Shown piece by piece: positions 1 through 7,883 of a stretch of 64,000 bases of DNA. The notes below the pieces were generated by a model. The model saw only the letters and a list, made by a program, of their open reading frames with translations, was not told the DNA's origin and made no database searches. Location: assembly GCF_900129705.1 (NCBI RefSeq), contig NZ_FQWO01000005.1, positions 62,001-126,000 of the forward strand, in the 5' to 3' direction. The translations under genes were made by a program, and so were the position numbers. Every line of letters starts with the position of its first letter. Position 1 is the first letter of the stretch. The DNA is from Flavobacterium granuli. GTDB taxonomy: Bacteria > Bacteroidota > Bacteroidia > Flavobacteriales > Flavobacteriaceae.

Positions 1-747
1 TTGGGACCACTCGGTCAAGGATAACCATTCCTGAATGTCTTCTATTTTCTGATTGTAATTAGAAGCCAAAGTTTTATCGATAGCTGTTATCGCTTTAAAA
101 CCTTTTGTTGTTTGATTAATGGTGTGTAGTAGCTTCGAAATAATTTCAGGATTTTGTTCTAAAACTTTATCGCGAACAGCAATTACAAAACAGGGCCAAG
201 GAGTTGGACAATCAGCTACTTTTCTAAAAATTCCCTGATCTACCAAAGGTTTGGTCATGAAGCGTTCCCACATAAAATAATCGGCAGTTCCATTAGTCAA
301 TGCTGTAACCGCGCCATCTATCGTATTCACAATTTCAAATTGTAATTTATCCGTTTCCCAAGCCTGATTATGTGCATTAACGTAAGCCATCAACTGTGAT
401 CCGGAACCCAAACGCGAAATCGCCACTTTTTTGTTTTCCAAATCGGCTAATGTTTTATAATTAGAATTTGCCGCAACGTGAATTCCCCATATCAAAGGGG
501 ATTCAACGTAAACCTGAACAATTTTACTGGGATTGCCGGCTACAATATCTTTTACGATTCCTTCTGTTAGAATTACCGCTACATCGGTTTCGCCGGAGCG
601 AAGCATCTGGCACATTTTTCCGGTACCTTCAGGAACATCAGTCCATTGTAAATCAATATTTTCTTTTTCGAATGCGCCGTTTTCAATGGCTAAATGCCAA
701 GGCAAATTGAAATGTTCCGGTACGCCGGCTATTTTTAGGGTTGTCAT
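1..747 (-). CDS. Substrate-binding protein, SsuA/THI5-like (C-terminus cut by window)
   Basis: I translated this frame from the ATG at 747; it stays open for 249 codons to the window edge. The product begins MTTLKIAGVPEHFNLPW and resembles periplasmic-binding-fold proteins of the NMT1/SsuA type, with blocks such as GTGKMCQMLRSGETDVAV, SRLGSGSQLMAY and DYFMWERF. I see no signal peptide or lipobox, so it may act in the cytoplasm rather than as a classical periplasmic receptor. The ATG overlaps the stop of the upstream acetyltransferase by one base (TAATG), which suggests translational coupling. No ABC permease or ATPase lies inside the window. The family call is from recognition and the ligand is unknown. 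Confidence 0.75.
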   Translation of the reverse strand, partial: MTTLKIAGVPEHFNLPWHLAIENGAFEKENIDLQWTDVPEGTGKMCQMLRSGETDVAVILTEGIVKDIVAGNPSKIVQVYVESPLIWGIHVAANSNYKTLADLENKKVAISRLGSGSQLMAYVNAHNQAWETDKLQFEIVNTIDGAVTALTNGTADYFMWERFMTKPLVDQGIFRKVADCPTPWPCFVIAVRDKVLEQNPEIISKLLHTINQTTKGFKAITAIDKTLASNYNQKIEDIQEWLSLTEWSQ

Positions 748-1274
748 TATATATTTGGATTTTTTAGTTCATACCAGTTCCAAGAAATAGCATCTTCAAG
801 ATACTGCTCGGTCAGCTGTAAACCTATTTTTTGTAAAATTATATTAGAAGCTTTGTTGTCCGTATGTGCGGCAGCCATCATGGTTTCAATTTTCATGGTT
901 TTAAAGCCATAATCCAGCCAGGCAAATGAAGCTTCGGTAGCATAACCTTTTCCCCAAAACTTTTCATTCAAGCGATAGCCAATATCATAAAAATGGTTTT
1001 TATTGTTTACCTCTTCGGTGTTGTATTTTAGTCCGGCCCAACCTATCAGTGTATTGCTTTCTTTTAAAACAACAACAAATCGTCCTATGTTGTTAGTCAA
1101 GTATTGATTTCTAACCATTTCAATATACTGGTATACTTCATCGATAGAAGTCAGAGGCTTGTTCCATAAATATTTATGAACGTTCGGATTGCAATCCATT
1201 TCAAATAAATCTGGAGCATCAGAGGGCAACATTTCGCGAAGAATCAGTCGTTCGGTTTCAAGAACTAAGTCCAT
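747..1274 (-). CDS. GNAT-family N-acetyltransferase (RimJ/RimL type)
   Basis: This 175-residue protein has the RimJ/RimL layout: an N-terminal LETERLILREMLPSD strand-turn and the acetyl-CoA loop around residues 105-120 (RLNEKFWGKGYATEA), followed by a helix and NKASNIILQKIGL. Such enzymes transfer acetyl groups to protein N-termini or small amines. The acceptor cannot be read from sequence. It ends with TAATG, so the next gene starts on its last base. Family assignment is firm; the substrate is unknown. Confidence 0.88.
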   Translation of the reverse strand: MDLVLETERLILREMLPSDAPDLFEMDCNPNVHKYLWNKPLTSIDEVYQYIEMVRNQYLTNNIGRFVVVLKESNTLIGWAGLKYNTEEVNNKNHFYDIGYRLNEKFWGKGYATEASFAWLDYGFKTMKIETMMAAAHTDNKASNIILQKIGLQLTEQYLEDAISWNWYELKNPNI

Positions 1275-1334
1275 GATTGTAAAATTTAGAGAATTTAATA
1301 ATTAGAGAAATAACATAAATGATGATTCCATATT

Positions 1335-2207
1335 CTAATTAGCTGCTATTTTTTCCAAAGTATAAGCAATCAATTCATCAACCGCTTTATACGGATCTTC
1401 GCTAAAAATTCCCGATGCCCGATTAGCAATAATAGCATTCAAAGAAAGAGCATTATGTCCTAATAGAGCCGAAAGACCATAGATGGCAGCAGTTTCCATT
1501 TCGAGATTTGTTATTCTATTGTCTTCAAAATTGAAATTATCCATTTTGGAATTCAAAGATTCATCCTGAATATTCAAACGCAAAACACGGCCTTGAGGAC
1601 CATAAAAACCACCGGCAGTTGCCGTAATTCCTTTATGCATACGATCACTTTCAATACGTTTTTCCAGCATTTCTGAGCAGGAAATCACATAAGGTCTTCC
1701 TTTGCGCAAATCCCAATTGGTGTGAGCTATAAAAGCTTCTTCGATTGCGGTATTGGAAACTTCGTCAATCAAATAGGAGCGAAGCATGTTGTCCAAACCT
1801 AAACCGAATTTTGACATCACAAAACTGTCAACCGGAATATCGGCCTGCAAAGAACCGGAAGTCCCAATTCGGATGATATTCAATGATGTAAGTTTTTCTT
1901 TTGGCTTTCTGGTTTCTAAATCGATGTTGACTAAGGCGTCCAATTCGTTCATGACAATATCGATATTGTCAGGCCCAATTCCGGTAGACATGACGCTAAT
2001 TCGTTTTCCCTTGAAAATCCCGGTCTGCGTTTTAAATTCTCTCTTTTGCATCGAAAATTCAATACTGTCAAAGAATTGGGTAATTTTTTCCACTCGGTTT
2101 TGATCGCCTACAAAGATGATGTCTTGGGCAATATGTTCCGGTTTCAAATTAAGATGGTATACGCTTCCGTCTGGGTTTAATATTAATTCAGATGATTTTA
2201 TTGTCAT
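1335..2207 (-). CDS. Nucleoside phosphorylase (PNP/UDP family)
   Basis: This 290-residue protein belongs to the purine nucleoside/uridine phosphorylase family, which splits nucleosides with phosphate for base salvage. Visible family blocks are the phosphate-binding region IRIGTSGSLQ (about residue 112) and the nucleoside-binding segment ITNLEMETAAIYGLSALLGH near residue 235, where the MExxA motif contacts ribose. It is longer than E. coli Udp (about 253 residues), mainly through an extended N-terminus. It lies alone between GNAT and SUI1-type genes on the same strand. Uridine versus purine preference cannot be settled here. Confidence 0.87.
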   Translation of the reverse strand: MTIKSSELILNPDGSVYHLNLKPEHIAQDIIFVGDQNRVEKITQFFDSIEFSMQKREFKTQTGIFKGKRISVMSTGIGPDNIDIVMNELDALVNIDLETRKPKEKLTSLNIIRIGTSGSLQADIPVDSFVMSKFGLGLDNMLRSYLIDEVSNTAIEEAFIAHTNWDLRKGRPYVISCSEMLEKRIESDRMHKGITATAGGFYGPQGRVLRLNIQDESLNSKMDNFNFEDNRITNLEMETAAIYGLSALLGHNALSLNAIIANRASGIFSEDPYKAVDELIAYTLEKIAAN

Positions 2208-2278
2208 TTTGTTAGGTTTCTCGCAAAGTTCACAATGTTTTTTTATTTGCTTTCTATTATTGTTTTAGATCTAAAAAC

Positions 2279-2608
2279 TTAACCTCCCACACGTTTTACT
2301 TTAAAGCCTTTTATTTTAAGGATTTCCATGATTTTATCGCGATAATCTCCTTGAATGATAATGGAATCATCTTTGAAAGTACCGCCTACACTCAGCTTAG
2401 TTTTTATTTCTTTGGCTAAAATTTTAAAATCTTCATCACTTCCTTCATAACCTTCAATGATGGTGGTGGCTTTTCCTTTTCGTTTTTCGAATTTGCAAAT
2501 CATAGGTTCCTTTTGCACGTATAATTCGTGGGCTACTTCTTCAATTGGTTCTTCCGCTAAGGGTTGGTGATCCGGAAAAAGGTTTTTTAATTGGTCTTTT
2601 AAATCCAT
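2279..2608 (-). CDS. SUI1/eIF1-like translation factor (YciH family)
   Basis: This 109-residue protein has the SUI1 fold signature: the basic segment CKFEKRKGKATTIIEGYEG, then EDFKILAKEIKTKLSVGGTFKDDSIIIQGDYRDKI. The GG(T/S) turn and IxIQGD strand are typical of bacterial YciH proteins. These small proteins resemble eIF1 and are thought to influence start-site selection on the 30S subunit. The N-terminal 30 residues (acidic, proline-containing) are a variable extension. It sits 71 bases downstream of no partner gene, so it is probably a stand-alone unit. Confidence 0.87.
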   Translation of the reverse strand: MDLKDQLKNLFPDHQPLAEEPIEEVAHELYVQKEPMICKFEKRKGKATTIIEGYEGSDEDFKILAKEIKTKLSVGGTFKDDSIIIQGDYRDKIMEILKIKGFKVKRVGG

Positions 2609-2691
2609 ATTTTATGTTTTATTGATCCGTGTTCTAATTTTTTTTAAACTCAAAACGGAATTCTCTGGTATTACAATGTTGAACAAAAATA

Positions 2692-2723
2692 AAAAAGACA
2701 TTAAGTAAACTCAATGTCTTTTT
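2692..2723 (-). terminator. Intrinsic terminator of the oxygenase gene
   Basis: Perfect 11-bp inverted repeat (AAAAAGACATT, 2692-2702, with AATGTCTTTTT, 2713-2723) and a 10-base loop. It lies just after the stop codon of the minus-strand oxygenase. On that strand the stem runs into a U-rich tract. Confidence 0.75.
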
Positions 2724-2746
2724 ATTACTAGAAGTAAAATTAAGGA

Positions 2747-3697
2747 TTATTTTTTAATCAATCCTAAATCTACTAAGCGTTCGTATAAATATTCTCCCGC
2801 AGTTATGTCTTCAAATTGTTTTGGGTGTTCTGCATCAATGCAGTTTTCCAGACAATTTAATGGCATATCACTTACCGGATGCATGAAAAACGGAACAGAA
2901 TAACGGGATGTTCCCCACAATTCTCTTGGTGGATTGACCACTTGATGAATAGTCGATTTCAATTTATTATTCGTATGACGCGATAACATATCACCCACAT
3001 TGATCACTAATTCATCTGGTTCAGCAATGGCATCAATCCATTCGCCATTGTGGTTTTGAACCTGTAATCCTTTGCCTTGAGCGCCCATCAATAAAGTAAT
3101 CAAGTTGATGTCACCATGGGCAGCAGCACGTAGTGCATTGGCTGGCTCTGATGTAATAGGAGGATAATGAATCGGTCTCAAAATCGAATTTCCGTCTTTG
3201 ATATAATTGTCAAAATAGAATTCGTCCAGCCCCAATCCCAATGCTAAAGCTCTCAAAACATAAACACCTGTTTTCTCGAGCATTTGGTAGGCTTCTTTAC
3301 CTACAGCATTAAAACGCGGCAATTCTTTAACCTGAACATTTTCAGGATATTCCTTAGCGTATTTTGAACCTTCGCTAACATACTGGCCAAAATGCCAAAA
3401 CTCCTTTAAGTCACCTTCTTTTCTACCTTTAGCATGTTCTGCTCCAAAAGACACATAGCCTCTTTGACCGCCAATACCAGGAATCTCATAACTGCGCTTG
3501 GTTTCTAAAGGTAAAGCGAAAAAATTCCTTATTTCGCTGTACAATTCTTCTACCAATTGATCATCTAAAAAATGACCTTTTAGTGCTACGAAGCCAATAT
3601 CTTCAAATGCACTTCCGATTTCATTTACAAATTTTTGTTTACGTTTCGGGTCGTCCGAAAGGAAATCACGCAAGTCAACACTAGGAATGTTTTGCAT
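2747..3697 (-). CDS. Fe(II)/2-oxoglutarate-dependent oxygenase (isopenicillin N synthase-like)
   Basis: This 316-residue protein has the DIOX_N N-terminal domain (IPSVDLRDFL, then DIGFVALKGH) followed by the 2OG-Fe(II) oxygenase core. The facial triad is visible as H-x-D in AAAHGDINLITLL (near residue 193) and a distal His in STIHQVVNPP, followed by RYSVPFF, where the Arg-x-Ser pair binds 2-oxoglutarate. The family hydroxylates, desaturates or cyclises small molecules. The substrate here is unknown and no biosynthetic partner is adjacent. It has its own candidate -7 element and terminator, so it is probably monocistronic. Confidence 0.85.
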   Translation of the reverse strand: MQNIPSVDLRDFLSDDPKRKQKFVNEIGSAFEDIGFVALKGHFLDDQLVEELYSEIRNFFALPLETKRSYEIPGIGGQRGYVSFGAEHAKGRKEGDLKEFWHFGQYVSEGSKYAKEYPENVQVKELPRFNAVGKEAYQMLEKTGVYVLRALALGLGLDEFYFDNYIKDGNSILRPIHYPPITSEPANALRAAAHGDINLITLLMGAQGKGLQVQNHNGEWIDAIAEPDELVINVGDMLSRHTNNKLKSTIHQVVNPPRELWGTSRYSVPFFMHPVSDMPLNCLENCIDAEHPKQFEDITAGEYLYERLVDLGLIKK

Positions 3698-3747
3698 ACT
3701 ATTACATATTTTTTAATAACTTACAAGGCTTTAAACCCTTGATACTA

Positions 3748-3755
3748 CAAATGTA
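3748..3755 (-). promoter_or_regulatory. Candidate -7 element for the oxygenase gene
   Basis: On the minus strand this reads TACATTTG, an exact match to the Bacteroidota -7 consensus TAnnTTTG, about 50 bases upstream of the start codon. I see no TTG at the usual -33 distance, so it is only half a promoter. Confidence 0.4.
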
Positions 3756-3839
3756 TTGATTAATTTTAAATTTGAATTTTAAAAGTGAAAACAAAATAAA
3801 AATATTTAACAAATTTAAGCGCTACTGTTGTATTTTATT

Positions 3840-3847
3840 TATTTTTG
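3840..3847 (+). promoter_or_regulatory. Candidate -7 element for the E1 dehydrogenase gene
   Basis: TATTTTTG matches TAnnTTTG, 22 bases upstream of the ATG at 3869. It contains the TTG at 3845 that would otherwise be an upstream start, which argues for the ATG. No well-placed -33 TTG is seen. Confidence 0.35.
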
Positions 3848-3868
3848 ATATATCTAAAACGCCAAAAA

Positions 3869-5845
3869 ATGAATTTTGACAAAAAAAAACTAACCAACGA
3901 TCTATTATTAGACTTATATAAAAGAATATTAAAACCGAGGCTGGTAGAAGAAAAAATGTTGATTCTCATTCGTCAGGGAAAAGTAAGCAAATGGTTTTCC
4001 GGTATAGGGCAGGAAGCCATAGCCGTAGGCGTAACCGCAGTTTTGGATTCAGATGAATATATCTTGCCGATGCATCGAAATTTAGGTGTTTTTACCGGAA
4101 GAGATATTCCTTTGCATCGACTTTTTTCGCAATGGCAAGGAAAGGCCAATGGTTTTACTAAAGGACGTGATCGCAGTTTTCATTTTGGAACCCAGCAATA
4201 TAAAATTATTGGTATGATTTCGCATCTTGGCCCCCAATTGGGAGTGGCCGACGGAATCGCTTTGGCTAATAAATTGAAGAAAAACGGAAAGCTTACCGCC
4301 GTTTTTACCGGTGAAGGCGCTACCAGCGAAGGTGATTTTCATGAAGCTTTGAATATTGCTTCGGTTTGGGAATTGCCCGTTTTGTTTATTATTGAGAACA
4401 ATGGCTACGGACTCTCAACACCAACAAATGAGCAATACCGCTGCGAAAATCTGGCCGACAAAGGAATAGGATACGGTATGGAAAGTCATATTGTAGACGG
4501 AAATAATATTCTGGAAGTTTATAATTTGTTGTCTGAATTAAAAGCTTCGATGAAAGAAAATCCGCGCCCGATATTATTGGAGTTTAAAACTTTCAGAATG
4601 CGCGGACATGAAGAGGCGAGCGGGACCAAGTACGTTCCTCAGGAATTAATGAATTTATGGGCCGAAAAAGATCCTGTGGACAATTATAGAAAGTATTTGC
4701 TTGAAAACGGAATCCTTACAGCCGATTATGACGCCGCTCTACAAGATGAAATAAAGAAGGAAATTGAGGAAGGTTGGGCATTAGTTAATGCAGAACCCGA
4801 AATTAAAGCGACTTATACAGAAGAGTTAAATGATGTATACAAAGATTATGTATATGAAGGAGTTACCCCATCAAAGGAAGTAGAAAATATCCGTTTTATT
4901 GATGCTATATCAGAAAGTTTGAGACAATCTATGGAACGGCACCAGAACTCGGTTATCATGGGACAAGACATTGCTGAATACGGCGGTGCTTTCAAAATCA
5001 CCGATGGCTTTGTGGCTCAATTTGGCAAAGAACGGGTTCGGAATACGCCTATCTGCGAAAGCGCGGTAGTTTCGGCAGCCATGGGATTGTCTATCAATGG
5101 ATATAAAGCTATTGTGGAGATGCAATTTGCTGATTTCGTTTCTACGGGATTCAACCCCATTGTCAATTTGTTAGCCAAATCGCATTACCGTTGGCTGGAA
5201 AATGCCGATGTAGTGGTGCGCATGCCTTGCGGCGGCGGAACCCAGGCAGGACCTTTTCATTCACAGACCAATGAAGCCTGGTTTACCAAAACTCCGGGTT
5301 TAAAAGTGGTATATCCTGCTTTTCCCTATGATGCGAAGGGTTTATTGAATACTTCGATCAATGATCCTAATCCTGTTATGTTTTTCGAACACAAGCAATT
5401 GTATCGAAGCGTTTACCAAGACGTTCCAAAAGATTATTATACGATTCCTTTAGGAAAAGCTTCATTGTTGAAAGAAGGAAATGATGTTACAATTATTTCT
5501 TTTGGAGCGGCCGTACATTGGGCTTTGGATACTTTGGCGAAAAACCCGGAGATTTCAGCTGATTTATTGGATTTAAGGACAATTCAACCCTTGGATTCTG
5601 AAGCGATTTACGCCTCGGTCAAGAAAACGGGACGGGCAATTATTTATCAGGAAGATTCGATGTTTGGCGGAGTTGCCAGCGACATTTCTTCACTGATAAT
5701 GGAAAACTGTTTCCAATATCTCGACGCGCCGGTGAAGCGTGTGGCGAGTTTAGACAGCCCAATTCCGTTTACAAAAGCCTTGGAAAATCAATATTTGCCG
5801 AAAGGCAGATTTGAAAAGGAATTAAAAGAATTATTGGCCTATTAA
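3869..5845 (+). CDS. 2-oxoacid dehydrogenase E1, alpha and beta subunits fused
   Basis: This 658-residue protein joins both halves of the thiamine-diphosphate E1 component of a branched-chain or related 2-oxoacid dehydrogenase. Roughly residues 1-330 are the alpha half, with the TPP/Mg2+ motif [16 protein letters not shown] followed by [10 protein letters not shown]. Residues about 345-658 are the beta half ([60 protein letters not shown]). The enzyme decarboxylates a 2-oxoacid and acylates the lipoyl E2, neither of which is nearby. I chose ATG 3869 over TTG 3845, which lies in a probable promoter. A strong terminator follows. Confidence 0.88.
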   Translation: MNFDKKKLTNDLLLDLYKRILKPRLVEEKMLILIRQGKVSKWFSGIGQEAIAVGVTAVLDSDEYILPMHRNLGVFTGRDIPLHRLFSQWQGKANGFTKGRDRSFHFGTQQYKIIGMISHLGPQLGVADGIALANKLKKNGKLTAVFTGEGATSEGDFHEALNIASVWELPVLFIIENNGYGLSTPTNEQYRCENLADKGIGYGMESHIVDGNNILEVYNLLSELKASMKENPRPILLEFKTFRMRGHEEASGTKYVPQELMNLWAEKDPVDNYRKYLLENGILTADYDAALQDEIKKEIEEGWALVNAEPEIKATYTEELNDVYKDYVYEGVTPSKEVENIRFIDAISESLRQSMERHQNSVIMGQDIAEYGGAFKITDGFVAQFGKERVRNTPICESAVVSAAMGLSINGYKAIVEMQFADFVSTGFNPIVNLLAKSHYRWLENADVVVRMPCGGGTQAGPFHSQTNEAWFTKTPGLKVVYPAFPYDAKGLLNTSINDPNPVMFFEHKQLYRSVYQDVPKDYYTIPLGKASLLKEGNDVTIISFGAAVHWALDTLAKNPEISADLLDLRTIQPLDSEAIYASVKKTGRAIIYQEDSMFGGVASDISSLIMENCFQYLDAPVKRVASLDSPIPFTKALENQYLPKGRFEKELKELLAY

Positions 5846-5850
5846 TTTAT

Positions 5851-5887
5851 GCTGTTTTGGAATTTTAAGTTCTAAAACAGCTTTTTT
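5851..5887 (+). terminator. Intrinsic terminator after the E1 gene
   Basis: A 12-bp stem (GCTGTTTTGGAA, 5851-5862, with TTCTAAAACAGC, 5870-5881; one G-U pair) with a 7-base loop and six T residues. It lies between the convergent E1 and LysR genes. Confidence 0.85.
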
Positions 5888-5927
5888 GAAACAAGAAGTT
5901 GGGCTGTTTCTTGCTGAACTTCATCAT

Positions 5928-6821
5928 TTATAGTGCCTCCAAAAATATTTTCTTGATCAAGGCAATTTCTTCCTGATACATTGTTTTCTTTCTGGTGGCG
6001 AAATAAAGCGTGTTTTTCAGTGGATTATTTCCTTCCCAAATCAGTTTTATGGAACCATTATCTATTTCTTTTCGACAAAGAAAATCAGGCACAACAGCCA
6101 GTCCCTTGCCGCTACTCAGACAACGCACAATGGAATTTAGATTCGGAACGATGTAATTGGGTCTGAAATCCGGATATTTATTAAAATTCAATTGCCAAAA
6201 ACGGCGTAAATGTTCCATATCGCCGGTAGTTCCGTACCATTTTTGTTGCTTTAACCAAAGTTCAGTTTCTTGAACGCTGCCCTTTTTTTCAATGGCTTCG
6301 AATTGCAAATGGTCAATTTCGCTACCGCCAACAAGTACAATCGTTTCTGAAGAAAATGCCTGATATTCAATCCCATTTTTAACTACCATCTGAGGAGTAA
6401 TGATGAGATCCAAAATGCCTTTTTCTAAACTTTCTACCATTTCCGGATATTCGCCAAATTGAATAATAACATTAAATGGCAAGCTCGAAATGTATTGTTC
6501 CAGTGTAATTTGAAAAGTTTCAAAACACATACCCACACTTATCGTTGGCGTATTTTTTTCGGTGCTTCTTTGAAAATTTTTCTCTGCTTCTTCCAGCTTG
6601 CCTAAGGCTTCAATTATAAAATTATAAAGTACTTTCCCTTTTTCTGTCGGAACCATTTTTCGGCCTGTACGATCAAACAATTTATAACCGACATAATTTT
6701 CCAATGAACTCAAATGCAAACTCACACCCGGTTGGGAAATAAACAATAATTCAGCCGCACTGGTTAATGTTCCTGTTTTATAAACCGCTTTAAAACTCCT
6801 ATACCATTCTAAATTCACCAT
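5928..6821 (-). CDS. LysR-family transcriptional regulator
   Basis: This 297-residue protein has an N-terminal winged helix-turn-helix typical of LysR proteins (about residues 5-60: WYRSFKAVYKTGTLTSAAEL, SQPGVSLHLSSLE) and a C-terminal substrate-binding co-inducer domain from about residue 90. It is transcribed away from mdaB across a 92-bp gap, the classic LysR arrangement, so it probably controls that quinone reductase and itself. The inducer cannot be inferred; a quinone or electrophile would fit the target. Confidence 0.93.
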   Translation of the reverse strand: MVNLEWYRSFKAVYKTGTLTSAAELLFISQPGVSLHLSSLENYVGYKLFDRTGRKMVPTEKGKVLYNFIIEALGKLEEAEKNFQRSTEKNTPTISVGMCFETFQITLEQYISSLPFNVIIQFGEYPEMVESLEKGILDLIITPQMVVKNGIEYQAFSSETIVLVGGSEIDHLQFEAIEKKGSVQETELWLKQQKWYGTTGDMEHLRRFWQLNFNKYPDFRPNYIVPNLNSIVRCLSSGKGLAVVPDFLCRKEIDNGSIKLIWEGNNPLKNTLYFATRKKTMYQEEIALIKKIFLEAL

Positions 6822-6857
6822 AGCTATTATAATTATGATACAAAGGTATGAATTAAG

Positions 6858-6869
6858 TTATTTTAATAA
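6858..6869. promoter_or_regulatory. Possible LysR operator in the divergent gap
   Basis: Short inverted repeat TTATT-TT-AATAA midway between the LysR and mdaB start codons, 15 bases upstream of the probable mdaB -7 element. The position suits a LysR activator site, but the sequence is AT-only and could be chance. Confidence 0.25.
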
Positions 6870-6884
6870 TAGGTTTTCTGATTC

Positions 6885-6892
6885 TAACTTTG
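6885..6892 (+). promoter_or_regulatory. Candidate -7 element of mdaB
   Basis: TAACTTTG matches TAnnTTTG, 21 bases upstream of the mdaB ATG. The -33 region lacks a clear TTG, as expected if an activator is needed. Confidence 0.4.
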
Positions 6893-6913
6893 CACCATCA
6901 AATTAAAATATAA

Positions 6914-7510
6914 ATGATGACAAAAATATTTATTATCAACGGCGGACAAAAGTTTGGCCATTCAGGTGGAAGATTTAATGAAACGATTTCGAACGAGACT
7001 TTAAATTTCTTCAAAGAAAATAGCGATTTTGAAATAAAAACGACCAATATAAATGAGGATTATGATCCGGCTTCAGAAGTTAAAAAGTTTGTTTGGGCTG
7101 ATGTTATTATATATCACACACCCATATGGTGGTTTCAACTGCCTCATGGATTTAAAAAATATATTGACGTGGTTTTTACCGAAGGTCATGCCAAAGGTAT
7201 CTACAAGAGTGATGGCCGATCTTCAGAAAATCCAACGATTAATTACGGAACCGGCGGAATGCTTCACGGCAAAAAATATATGGTAACTACTTCCTGGAAT
7301 GCGCCAAAAGAGGCTTTTACGTTGCCGGGAGAATTTTTTGACCAACACAGCGTTGACGAAGGCCCTTTATTTGGTTTTCATCGAATGAATGCTTTTACGG
7401 GCATGGAATCATTGCAAAGTATACATTTTCATGATATTGAAAAGAATGCAGATGTAGCCAATGACATTAAATCATATCACAAGCATTTGACAAAGCTATT
7501 TTTGAATTAG
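6914..7510 (+). CDS. mdaB: MdaB-like NAD(P)H quinone oxidoreductase
   Basis: This 198-residue protein aligns by eye along its whole length with the flavodoxin-fold reductase MdaB. Matching blocks are IINGGQKFGHSGGRFN (FMN/FAD phosphate loop), WADVIIYHTPIWWFQLPHGFKKYIDVVFTEGHA, YGTGGMLHGKKYMVTTSWNAPKEAF and GPLFGFHRMNAFTGME. The enzyme reduces quinones by two electrons and protects against oxidative and quinone stress. The gene starts with two consecutive ATG codons; either may be used. It is divergent from a LysR gene, a common pairing for this family. Confidence 0.92.
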   Translation: MMTKIFIINGGQKFGHSGGRFNETISNETLNFFKENSDFEIKTTNINEDYDPASEVKKFVWADVIIYHTPIWWFQLPHGFKKYIDVVFTEGHAKGIYKSDGRSSENPTINYGTGGMLHGKKYMVTTSWNAPKEAFTLPGEFFDQHSVDEGPLFGFHRMNAFTGMESLQSIHFHDIEKNADVANDIKSYHKHLTKLFLN

Positions 7511-7544
7511 TCGTTTTATCAAAGGCAAAAGAAGTATATCATAA

Positions 7545-7576
7545 TTTGGGTTGTATGGATTCATAATCTAATTTTG
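7545..7576 (+). promoter_or_regulatory. Bacteroidota-type promoter of a small gene
   Basis: TTTG (7545-7548), a 20-base spacer and TAATTTTG (7569-7576) fit the TTG-N17-23-TAnnTTTG flavobacterial consensus. A start near 7583 would leave a leader of about 30 bases before the ATG at 7614. Confidence 0.65.
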
Positions 7577-7613
7577 AAAAAAAATTAGCATTCTAAAAAA
7601 AGATGAAATTCTG

Positions 7614-7835
7614 ATGAAGCCTTTAAAAGAAAAACTACTGATAAAAGACGCAACAATCAATAAAGTACAATATGATACCGAATGGTTTTATAAGCTGGAG
7701 GATATGGCTTTTTATTTAAAAGAAGATCTTTCTGAAGTGGAATTTGTTCATCTGCCAATGCGTATTGACGGGGAAGAAGAGTTTGTAAAATGCGCCACTT
7801 TTGAAGACATCCTGAGAGGGCGAAAAGAATTATAA
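7614..7835 (+). CDS. Small conserved-looking protein of unknown function
   Basis: This 73-residue reading frame has a good promoter in front and flavobacterial codon use, so I take it as a real gene. The product is acidic and probably folded: DATINKVQYDTEWFYKLEDMA, then EVEFVHLPMRIDGEEEFVKCATFEDIL. The WFYKLEDMAFYL stretch is faintly like the start of BRO/antirepressor domains, but too short to call. There is no signal peptide, membrane segment or metal-binding pattern. It lies between mdaB and the DUF885 gene, 48 bases from the latter. Confidence 0.6.
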   Translation: MKPLKEKLLIKDATINKVQYDTEWFYKLEDMAFYLKEDLSEVEFVHLPMRIDGEEEFVKCATFEDILRGRKEL

Positions 7836-7883
7836 GAATTTTATACGGATTTTTATACCTTTAAGATCTCAAAAATAAAACAC

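Noticed and set aside
3845..3868. TTG start upstream of the E1 gene
   Set aside because: It lies in a TAnnTTTG promoter element and adds residues not expected in the family; ATG 3869 is better.
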